Positions 44,801-56,800 of a DNA stretch of 64,000 nt are shown piece after piece. The notes beneath the pieces are model-generated. The model saw only the letters and a list, made by a program, of their open reading frames with translations, ran no database searches and was not told the origin of the DNA. The stretch is taken from assembly GCA_029718625.1 (NCBI GenBank), contig CM056376.1, forward strand, positions 80,806,541-80,870,540, read 5' to 3'. Within the stretch, counting starts at the first letter, position 1. Every line of letters starts with the position of its first letter. The translations under genes were made by a program, and so were the position numbers. The DNA is from Synaphobranchus kaupii (taxonomy: Eukaryota > Chordata > Actinopteri > Anguilliformes > Synaphobranchidae).

Positions 44801-47800
44801 ATTAAGACATGTCCAAAATTCCGAACTATCCCTTTAAGGTCAAAGACCATTTTGTGAACAACTAAAACCCGCTGCTGTTTCAGGATTCCTTATTAGGAAT
44901 CAGTGAAAATCTGCTTTTTGCGCCAAGATATCAGGTACCACTGAAGTGAACAATAAACGAATGAAAGGAGTTTCTTGCTTTATTGTGATTGGTGCAACCG
45001 GCATAGCCTGAATATGCTTACCTGAGTAATCACTTTAAGCCAACAATAATGTTTTTGTTATTTGCAATGTAATAAGAAGGAACAACAGCAACAGTAAAAT
45101 GGTTTACAGGCAATAGAAATGATGGTAAAAGGGATTTGCATCTATATCTACACCTTGATCTGCACGTTAAATTAAATGCATATTTTTTTCAGAACATACA
45201 AATGTTGCATTAAGGCTTACTAACTGTTAACTTCTGTTTCTGGCCTGCTGCAGCTATTTGTCGGAATCGGAGCAACACCATTCATGATTGGTCATTCTTA
45301 TACAATAACAGTGGTTCCTACCATGATGACAGGTAAATCATTAAAAGAGAAACTACCCGCGATGCTTGTTTTTAAATAGTCTGGAGATTTCCACACTGGT
45401 GATGGAAAATCATTCAAGGACCACCAAGCCATACTTACACATGCCTTTGAAAAGCAAAGTACACTCAGTGCTGATGGAATTAACTGGACATACAGATGAA
45501 ATGTATATACAGGGTATGCAGTATCTATATATTGATTGTAGTTATAAAAGTCAATAATATGTGGCAGCGTGGCTATCAACAATGCATTTGCATCACGTGT
45601 AGCTAAATTACTGAGGGTTTTGAATCATAATAAGACAAAGAATGAGCAATAATAATAAACTTTGTTTGTAGAGTGCTTTTCAGGCCACAGGTTTGAAGCA
45701 GTTTATAATAACACAATAAATCGTTTTACACTATAAATGATATATGAATGCTTTATGACAATTCTTTTAAAGAGGGGTTTTTATCGGGTTCATGTTGAGG
45801 GAAGGGTGTTTTGCTAGTTTGCATTTTTTATTCTCAGCATTTATTCCCAGACTTTGTTCCATATTTTTATAGTAGAGGCATGGATTTATGGCAGTCAACA
45901 CAAGGGTGGATCAAAACATTTTTGACGTAACCCTGATGGAATCTGTTCACATGCTATTTTTCAACATAATCGCCTCTGACTGGTATATTTCATCCAGCAG
46001 TTCTTTGGTAGTTATGGTCCCTTATTGTAGTAATTCTCCCCCCTAATATTCCTCAGCCATATTTATTTACATATTTACTTACTTAGTTCCTTATTTTCTC
46101 AAGATGAATGCTGTCCTTATAATATGCAAATATTCAGTTTAACAAAAGGGAAGGGAAGGTCAGTTATAAATGGCTGGGATTCAGTGTGACATGTAGATAG
46201 TTGGTTTAAATAATTGTAAGTAGCTCAAGAAGGTTGGCTCTCTGGGTGAGGCCATTACCTTCTTGAATAATAGTCATTAAAATCTTACAAATACAAAATT
46301 CATGTAGATTAGTGTGGGAGAGCAGATATGATCTTACATAACCTGTTCTTACATGAGTGTATACTATCATACACTATTATTGGCACCCCTGGTAAAGATG
46401 AGTAAAAAGGGTTATAAAAAATTCATTGTTTGGTGAATTAGCTTAATCTCACACTGACAAAATGAGAAAAATCCAACCTTTAATTGAAGATAATTTATTA
46501 TGAGAAAAAAAAAATCCCTCATCAAGAAATAATTATTTTTAACAAAACCACGTGTGCCACAATTATTGGCACCCCTGCATTTATATATAGAATAAAGTAA
46601 TATTTAATATTTGGTCAGATATTCTTTGCATGCCATGGCTTCCTGATGTCTGTGACCCAACAACATGAAAAGACTCTTGATATCTTATTTTCTGGTACTC
46701 TTACAAGTGATACTATAACGTCTCTGCATTTGAATGGATCTCTATGGGAATTGGAGGTGGGACTAGATTTAGCTGTAAATTATGCTGGAACAGTATGGAA
46801 TACATGGTCCAATAAAATGGCTGTAAGTCATCAAGGGTTTGAGGTATCAAACGAGCCTCAAACCATCACTCTGCTCCCAGATATGCAGTAGATATGGATG
46901 GATCACTTTAAGGGTGGTTTCTCCTGACAAATTTTCCTATTGAACTCTATGGAAAAATAAGTCAGGAGAAGAAACCCTTCAAGTTATCCATCCATATCTA
47001 CTGTATTTCTGGCAGCAAAGTGATGGTTTAAGGCTTGTTTGATACGTCAGACCCTTGATGACTTAGAGCCATTTAGCCAACCATGTGTTCCATACTGTTC
47101 CAGTGTAATTTACAGCTAAATCTAGTCCCACCCTCCAATTCTCATAGAGATCCATTCAAATGCAGAGACGTTATAGTATCGCTTGTAAGAGTACCAGAAA
47201 ATAAGATATCAAGAGTCTTTTGATGTTGTTGGGTCATAGACATCAGGAGTTTTTATCATTTTTTCAATGTGAGATTAAGCTAATTCACCAAACAGTGAAT
47301 TTTTTATAACCCTTTTTACTCATCTTTACCAGGGGTGCCAATAATAGTGAAGGGCTCTGCATGTACCACAAGGCAGTTAGTTCTTAGGGCTGAGCATTAT
47401 GGGTTCTACCCCCACTAGAATGTGTATGTAACCTGAAATAATTGTTACATTACATTACATTACATTACAGGCATTTAGCAGACGCTCTTATCCAGAGCGA
47501 CTTACACAACTTCTTATATCTTATTACATTTATCCATTCATACTGGATATATACTGAAGCAAGTCAGGTTAAGTACCTTGCTCAAGGGTACAACGGCAGT
47601 GTCCTACCTGGGAATCGAACCTGCAACCTTTCGGTTACAAGTCCAGTTCCTTAACCATTATACTACACTGCCGCCCATTGTTAAAGATTAATCCTGTTTT
47701 GATCCAATAATTAAAGACATACAAACCACAGTCAACCTACTCAAATCAACTGGAGTTATGCTACCAATACAGACGTGAAAGTACACTGCCTAGCCAAAAA

Positions 47801-50800
47801 AATGATCACCGTTGCACCCGTCATGCATAGTGCCCACTGTACAAGCCTCTGGAGGCAGTGTTATGATCTGGGGTTGCTTCAATTGGTCAGGTCTAGGCTC
47901 AGCAACGTTATGCAGCAATAAAATGAAGTCAGCTGAGTACCTGAATGTACTGAATGACCAGGTTATCCCATCAATGGGCATATTCCAGGACGACAATGCC
48001 AAGATTCATCGGGCTCACATTGTGAAAGAGTGGTTCAGGGAGCATGATGAATCATTTTCACACATGAATTGGCCACCAGAGTCCTGACCTTAACTCCATT
48101 GAAAGTCTTTGGGATGTGCTGAAGAAGACTTTACGGAGTGGCTCGACTCTCCCATCGTTAATACAAGATCTCGGGCAAAAATGTATGCAACTCTGGATGG
48201 AAATAAATGTGACGTTGCATAAGGTTGCAAAACAATACCATGACGAAAGCTAAAGGCGGTCCAACGAAATATTAGAGTGTGCGACTTTTTTTTTTGGCCA
48301 GGCAGTGTATTACATCTTACATTTAAATTTTTTTTCAGTACATGGCCCGTGTCATCCAATCCAGAAGACGAGTTTTGGGAGTAAGTTTCAAGCATAGTCT
48401 CTGAGCCTTTCTGCCTGCTCATTTACCTGTGCTCTTTCTGCCTGCTCATTTACCTGTGCTCTTTCTGCCTGCTCATTGCCAGTCCTTCTGTATCTCTGCT
48501 TAAATCAACTGCTCTTTTCTGATTGGTTAGCTCAAAGTTGCCTGGGTTATGTTAGCATGGGTAAATGCTCAGTGAGTCTGGCAAGGCTCTGTTTATTACA
48601 CCCGCGGACGTGTAGTGCCGCGAGCGGGGGTATTGCAATCACACGTGTCCGTGTGTCTATCTCTTCGTCTGTCTTAATAACAGCCTTAAGGCCCCAGCAT
48701 ACTTAAAACAAAAATTGAATTTGGCGGATTCGCCGAGGCTATCGAACTGCTGTCAAATACGACGCGGGGAGCAAATGTCAGTATAGCCACTGCGACTGTT
48801 TCTCAATAGCCAAAAATAATACGCGCCATGTCTCGGTCACGAGACGCATAAGAACGGGTGAGTAGTGTGATGGCAAAAATAAAACAGTCAACAAACACTG
48901 CAAAATAATCAGATAGAATATGAGGAGGCGAAAGGAACAGATCCAACATTCCAAGGCTACTCTCAGACTCGCAGTCACACACAAACATGCCCACAACATC
49001 GCCCAATCTTCCCTATAGGAAGACGTGTACCGAAAGATGAAACAGAACAACAGTTCCGAACAAAATCGTCAAAAAAAACTCCATGTACGGAGAAAGGTAC
49101 CGAAAGGAACGAACAGGACAGGCTGCACCGGACATTTACCGGCTAAAAGACCAAAGCAAGATTAGTAGAAAATAAACGCCCTACCTCTCCATAAAGAGGA
49201 ATGTAACGAGGTGAACAGGAACAGAGATTTAACGTTCCAAGGCTACTTTCAGAGACTCGTAGTCAAATGCAAACATGTCAACAAAATCGCTCAGTCTCCC
49301 TGTGAGGAGAGACGTACCAGAAGGACGAACAGAACTACAGTTCCGAACAACATCGCCCATCTCTACGTACAGAGACAGGTACCGAAGCACAAACAGAACT
49401 ACTGTCTGAACAAAATCGCCCAGTCTCCCTGTGAGGAGACGTACCCGAAGGGCGAACAGAACTACAGTTCCGAACAAAATCGCCCAGTCCTCCAATAGGA
49501 AGACAGGTACTGAAGGACGAACAGAACAGCTGTTCCGGACATTACCGGCTAAATGACTAAAATGAGTTTGATAGAAAATAAACGCCGTGCCTCTTGGTAA
49601 AGAGGAATGTAACGGGGGAAGCAACAGATATAACATTCCATGGCTAGTTTCATAGGCTCGCAGTCACATGCAGAAAACATAAAGGGGTAAACGCCCGATC
49701 TCCCAGTAGAGAAAAACATTTTACAGGCGAGCCGACGGAGCACCGTCGTCCCATAACTTTACTATCAAACATGACTAACACAATCCTAACTGAAAACACA
49801 CGCCCTAGCCTCTCACTAAAGGAATATGTAACGAGGCGAAGGAACAGAGAGCTAACGTTCCAAGGCTACTTTCAGAAACGCGCAGTCACACACAAACATG
49901 TCCACAACATCGCCCAAGCTCCACATAAGGGGAGACACACCCGGAGAACGAACAGAACAACAGTTCCGAACAAAATCGTCCCGCAGGTAAAAAGGACGAA
50001 CAGGACAGCTGTACCAAAAGACCAACGCAAACTTAATAAAAAATAGCACGCACTGCCTCTCAATATAATAAAGAAAACCCTGACTCACAACAAAGGGGAA
50101 CGTAGTCCACGCGAAGGAGACAAAACAGGGAACAAACGTACCGAAGCTACTAACCGGCTGCTGTCACTTGCAAATGAGTAGAAGCACAAACGCCTGGATT
50201 CTCACTAAGAAAACCAAACAAGACGAATGGCACAAAGAACTGCTGCCCTATACTTCTACAAGATAAGTAACTAAGTAAAAGCGTGAATGCCCGGTCTCTC
50301 AATAAGGAGAAACCATAGAAAGGCGAAATAGAGCAGAGAACTCCCATACTTCTACGAGATAAGTAACCAAAGAGCCAGCAAGAACTAACACCCTGCCTCA
50401 GTAATGAGACGTTAAAATAGGCGAGTAGCGCAAATGGTACAAACAACTCACACCAGACAATGCAAATAACACAAATACAAAACAAACAAACAATATCGAA
50501 GCCCCGACCGAAAGAAACGGGAGGCTTATATAGCTCTAAAGGTGACCACACACAGGTGTGGATGCTGACAGAAGCTCCGCAATCAAAGCAGGGCGGAGCA
50601 AGCATCCACCAAAAGGGCAGCGCCCCCGCGTGGCCACCGAGTAAAACGACTGCATGGGGAAAAAGGGTAGAAACCCATGACACCTTGTTGACTAATTTCA
50701 GGCGAGGATGTATTGTGGGGCAGTGTGACTGAGGCTGTGTATAAATCTTGACTAGTTTGGCCAGCCTGCACTCGATCAAAGCCCAATGTGACGCTTCGTT

Positions 50801-53800
50801 TTCGTTACAAACCAGCAAAAACCGGTTCGATGGCCTGTGTGAATCTGCCAATTTCGATTTTGTTTTAAGTATACTGGGGTCTTTAGTACCTACAGTTCTG
50901 ATCCAATTTTGATGAAACTTTGTACATAGGTTCACAGACAGCCATGGACCTGAATTCTCAAATATTTTTCTAATTGGTCAATGACAAGTATTTTAATTTG
51001 TATTAATATCCACCAATGTCTAATGAATTGGAGGAATTGATGTTAACACCTTTTGAACGCATGAGGGCGGATATGAGGCAGAACAACACTATATTCCCTA
51101 TACTATTTTCCCTCTATCGGCACTAGGCTGCAGTGAAGAATCTTCTGCCCTTTTGCACTAAACTAAGGGGTTTATAGTCATATTTTCAGCCCAGTTATAC
51201 CTATAACACATAAGAATAAGGATCCATGCGTGATTTTACTTGACATGATTCGATAAGAAAGTTATAGTCGAGTTCTTTTGATCATCGTAGAGTCAACAAT
51301 GGACTCTGGTCTGTAAAGATATGACTCACCATATGACTAGTGGAAGGCATACAATTGATGAATAGCCTACAAGGAGCATGACCCTAAAGTAGTTTGAACC
51401 TCCATGGTTACTGATGTAAGGGGGAGGCGAATGGTTCGGAGGTCCAAATGCAACTAAAGGGATTCTTTAAGTGTCAAATTAAGTACACCAATGAGGTGGA
51501 CCGAATTCTGTTGGATTTTCAGGTTTTTATAGTAATATCAGAGTTATAATCTGTTTAAGTCCCAACACCCATCCTGTTTCAGTCCAGGGGTTAAGTACCC
51601 TTTCAAATGCAAGCTCTCCCCCAAGACTTAGGTGCCAAGAGTCATTGGTAAGCAAACCTGGGTGAATAGAAATTATAATGTGTGAAGAGTCATTGATCTA
51701 GCCAGGAAATGGAACCAGGGAAGGAGTTAATTCTCACATGAAGCCTTTCCTCCTGGCTAGCCCCCATTTGTTTAGAGATTGTACTTAAGTTGTGCCATGT
51801 TACAGTGTAAGGTCATGTTAGATTGGAAGCTGACATAAACACCATGCTAATAAAGAAGATGTAGCTACTGTCTTTCATCACGGAACCGATTTAAGACTCT
51901 CTTATTCCTCGAACATAATTGCAAGTACCGACAACGAACAAATGTGTAATTGAGAAATACGAAGCAATTCTTCAGTTCGGAGAACCAAACTCGACCGATA
52001 AGGATTTCTAAAAGCGTATCTAAAGAGATACACCACAAAACGCGGAAATAGCCGCACCAGGACTGAGAAACACAGGATCGGGAACAAAACTTCCCTAGCA
52101 CAAGGCAAAACAAAGCAACCTCCAAAAACTGAGGCGATCTCGATAAACAGTGAGAATAACTCACAAAATAAATCACACACTAAAATATTAGGTGTAATAG
52201 GAGGTGATGAAACAAAACAAAACTCGATAAAACGAGTGAGGGAAAAGAATAGAAAAGACCTGTTAGCCAAAGCTCTTGTGGCAAAAGAGCTGAACACAAC
52301 TGGCAACAGGTGAAAAGAAAAAAGGATAAAGAAAGATTGGAAAGTAAAGAAAAAAAAAACAATCTAATCCTAAATGCAGCGACCGAAATTCCTATACCTT
52401 TACCGACTTCGTTTGTCAACGTAGCAAAGACAATATCGAAATGTCGGAAATGCGGAAGTCCTGGGCTATATATAGCAGGCAGGAAACGCAAAACAGGTGT
52501 AGGGAATAATTGTCGGGTAAGCTACAAACGGAACGGAGGCGGAAGAAATCCAATAGAGCATCCTGATGACGCCAAAAGGAAAACCGAACGCAGAAACAGC
52601 AGAGGCTGCTAGAAACGATGACAGGACCCCCCTACTAAGGGACGACCCCAGGCGATCCTTCAGCCTTGTTTCTGCGAAAGTCCCGAATAAGTGTTGGGTC
52701 CAAAATGTTCCTGGACGGGACCCAGCAGCGCTCGTCAGGGCCCTAGCCCTCCTAATCCACCAAGAACTGAGACCCTCTGCCCACGCGTCTCTCGGCCAAA
52801 ATGCGCCGCACAGTATACACCAGACCTCCCTCCACGAACCGGTGGGGGGGGGGCGGTGACTTGTCTGCCGAGGCGAGGGTGCTAGCAAGCACAGGCTTTA
52901 GTCGAGAGACGTGAAACGTGGGGTGGATGTGCATGAAGTGCAGGAGCTGGAACCGGACGGTGACCGGTTTTATTATGTGGGTGATTCTGAATGGGCCCAC
53001 GAAACGAGGAGCTAGTTTGCGGGATTTCACTCGCAAGGGTAGGGCCCCCGTGGCAAGCCAGACTCATTGCCCAACCTAATAGGAGGGAGATGACCGAAAG
53101 CGCCCCTCGGCCGCGGCCTCTTGTTTGGCCATGGCGCGCAGAAAAGCTGCACGAACGCGGCTCCCCGAATGACTGGGGAAGGGTGAGGGGCGCAAAAGAC
53201 CCGAGGGTGGGAGATGTGAACCCCCATTGCGAGCGCAGACCGACATCTCAGCTGGCAGGGGGAAACCGGACGCCCCCACTATTTCAATGCTCTCACTCTC
53301 AGAGACAGTGGCGGAGCCACCTAGACTAGGCCGGGAATCAACCTGCTTGAGGTCACCGATAGGGTTAAGCTCAGAGCAATGGCCACGCCCGCGAGACGCA
53401 ACTGGAAGTGTCAGCCGACAGCGAGACCCACATTGGGGACCCCATTGGAGGATGACAGCCTTGTCACCACCCCAATTAATGTGTGGGCTGTGCCGGGCCA
53501 GCCACGAATGTCCCAAAACCAGCGGACAGGCTGGAGAGTCGACCAAAAGGAACCAAACATGTTCAGAATGACCTTCGTGGGAGGCGCGCATGGTCAGAGA
53601 ACCTGTGGTCTCCTTAATAGCATCCATAAGAAGAATTAACTGCTCCGGAATCGATAAAAGAGGGGACTGGAGGCGCTATCGAAGAGGGAGAGAGTGCCAA
53701 TGGCAAGAGGGTATAACGAACAGGACTGTCCCTACGCCCCCGCTCACGCTCCCTGATATGGTTGTCCAGGTCACTGAATGTGGCAGGTGGTTCGAGCATA

Positions 53801-56800
53801 GCCAAAGCGTTCTTTATAGGTTCCAATAACGCTTTTAAAAATAAAGATGTCAGCGGGCCGTCCGGCCAACCTGTCTCCCCGGCTAAAGCTCGAAATGCGA
53901 TCAAAAAAGCCGCTACGGTGTCAGTTCCCTGGCGTAAGCTGGTCAATCTCCTGGCTGCTTCCTCACCTGAAACCTCATGATCAAAGACCAGTTGCATCTC
54001 CTTCATCAGCCGAATAGAATCGCGAATACAGGGATCGTTGGCCCGAATTAAAGGGTCAGCCCAAGCGAGAGCTTGGTCGTTCAGGAGGGACAAAATAAAA
54101 GCTACACGGGATTCTGATGTGGTAAAACGGGAGGGTTGTGCTTGAAAGAAATAAGGCATTGTGTCAGAAAGGGGTGGCATTTACCCGGCCCGCCACCATA
54201 CCGTGGTGGTAACTGGAGTTTAGGCTCCTTAATGGTACGTGGCATGGGTACGGGAGGAGTTTGTGCTTGTGCAACTGGGGGAGCATTAACTGCCACAGAA
54301 AGTCTATGGAGGCTCTCTATTCGTTTTTTCAGGCAGTCTCCCTGGTTCTGCAGTTGTTCCATCAACTGGCTTTGTTGAATTTGCAGGAAAAAAATAGCCT
54401 CCTCAGAGGTTACATTTGTAGCGCCCTGGCTAGGCAGTGTTTTGTATGAATCGGTAGAAGTCGCTGGTTCTTACATTATGACTTTGATATTCTGTAAGGG
54501 GGAGTGTAAGGTTCGGAGAACCAAACGCGACCGATAAGGATTTTTAAAAGTGTATCTAAAGAGATACGCGACAAAACGCGGAAATAGCCGCACCAGGACT
54601 GAGAAACGCAGGATCGGGAACAAAACTTCCCTAGCACAAGGCAAAACAAAGCAACCTCCAAAAACTGAGGCGATCTCGATAAACAGTGAGAATTACTCAC
54701 TAAAGAACCTCACAAACTAAAATATTAGGTGTAATAGTTTCAAATTTGATGAAACAAAACAAAACTCAATAAAACGAGTGAGGGAAAAGAATAGAAAAGA
54801 CCAGAAAAGAGTTAGCCAGAGCTCTTTTGGCAAAAGAGCTGAACACAACTGGCAACAGGTGAAAAGAAAAAAGGATAAAGCAAGATTGGAAAGTAAAGAA
54901 AAAAAAACAATCTAATCCTAAATCTTCTAAGCAGACTTGCTACGTTTCCTATTCGTACGAACCAGAAATGCAGCGACCAAAATTCCTATACCTTTACCAA
55001 CTTCGTTTGTCAACGTAGCAAAGACAATATTGAAGTATTGGAAATGTGGAAGTCCTGGGCTATATATAGCCGGCAGGAAACGCAAAAGTGTAGGGAATAA
55101 TTGTTGGGTAAGCTACAAACACCGGAACGGGAAAGGAAAAGGAAAACCGAACGCAGAAACAGCAGAGGCTGCTAGAAACCATGACAGCAAACCATGACAA
55201 CTGAACTGTGTATGGATGGTATGGATCCAACTAGCAGCACTTGAGAGCAGACCTATGGAGCAGATGTTTTAACGGACAGATACAGGTATGTATATTTTAA
55301 CAACTACGCGCTGACATTCAGTTAAGTACAGTCCCGGCGTTAACATTGGGCCTGACTGTCCTGGGACTGCCTACTTTTATGACGGCCAAACCAAAAAGAA
55401 GATGTATTATAAAAAATATATATTATTATTTTTTCTATGTCCATAATTTGGAACAGTACGTGGCCCGTTATCATGCCATGTTATGAGATGTACGCAATAT
55501 ACAGTTGAAGTCGGAAGTTTACATACACTTAGGTTGAAGTCATTAAAAGTCATTTTTAACCACTCCACAGTTTTCAAGTTAGCAAACTATAGTGTTGGCA
55601 AGTCAGTTAGGACATCTACAGCTAAATCTAGTCCCACCCCCCAATTCCCATAGAGATCCATTCAAATGCAGAAACGTTATAGTATCGCTTGTAAGAGTAC
55701 CAGAAAATAAGACATCAAGAGTCTTTCGATGTTGTTGGGTCACAGACATCAGGAAGTCATGGCATGCAAAGGATATGCATATTAAAAGTTTAAAGGCACA
55801 GTCAACTTAGTGTATGTAATCGTCTGACCCACTGGAATTGTGATATAGTGAATTCAAAGTGAAATAATCTGTCTGTAAACAATTGTTGGAAAAATTACTT
55901 GTATCATGCAGAAAGTACATGTCCTAACTGACTTGTTTGCTAACATAAAATCTGTGGAGTGGTTAAAAATGAGTTTTAATGACTTCAACCTAAGTGTATG
56001 TAAACTTCCGACTTCAACTGTACTTGTTGACCTTTAAAAACTGTAGCATCCACTGACTGAGCCAATCACAGCTGAACACAGCAGATAAGAACCACCTGCT
56101 GCACGCACTAGCGTACTCCAGTTGTAGGCCTACAGTCCAATATAGTCGCAGCAGTATGTCTAGCAAACCTGCACGGCGTAAATATCAAACGTTATCAAGC
56201 TTTGCGTAACTTAATGTATCCAAAAGCCAAAAGAATTATGAGAGCCACCGTAACCAACAGAAAAATATGGAAAAGCAATTGTATGTATGACGCCCGCCCG
56301 TGTGGGAGCCACGTGTTTCAAAGGAAAGCCGTGGGTTTGCACTGAGGTAAAAAAAAAAAAACCTGTGTGTCCAGTGTAGTGGGGTTGCTTCATGAACGCG
56401 GTTTGAGGAGACAATAGGATATTCCAAATTGGGGTGGGAATTGGATATAGACAGCCCCATGTTGGGCGCCAAATTAAAAATGAAAAATAAATAAAAAATT
56501 GTAAGTGTGACGGGCATTTTGTAACGTGAAATGTCAAGCAAATGAAACAGTGGCAGCATTATTGTTAATGGAAACAGTATAGTTACAGAGACGTGTGTCA
56601 ACTGGGACAAATGCAGCATTTGAAAGAATATTATCAAAAGCTATTTCTGACCTGTTAGGCCTACGTGAAATTATGTGTAGGAAAATACAGACTAAATAAG
56701 CTGTAGTTTTGAGTAAATATTAGGACCATCATGTTTATTGATTGTTATTTTGTCATGCAATAACAACAATTGATTACATTTAAGTCACTGTAAAGTAATA

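Larger units (their letters stand above)
51975..55186 (-). mobile_element. Chromovirus copy B, internally deleted, with both LTRs
   Basis: LTR-like ends (51975-52623 and 54505-55186) enclose only 1.9 kb, against more than 4.3 kb in copy A. Gag, protease and parts of integrase remain; RT, RNase H and the integrase core are gone. The element has the same orientation and family as copy A. It lies in SLC6 intron 5, antisense to the gene. Confidence 0.85.

Noticed and set aside
49280..49520. Regular repeats that might suggest a CRISPR array
   Set aside because: The units are contiguous, without spacers of constant length, and the genome is that of a vertebrate.
49229..49636. 135-codon minus-strand ORF with internal repeats, and similar frames nearby
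   Set aside because: It is the translation of a tandem DNA repeat with a unit of about 63-66 bp, without a domain or a start context.
50150..50935. 261-codon minus-strand ORF
   Set aside because: It runs through one TIR and out of the transposon into flanking DNA, and its repeats come from the DNA array; not transposase-like.
53076..53627. Protease-integrase fusion as a domesticated gene
   Set aside because: It lacks the protease active site and the integrase core, has no promoter evidence and lies between deleted LTR-element parts; chance openness is simpler.
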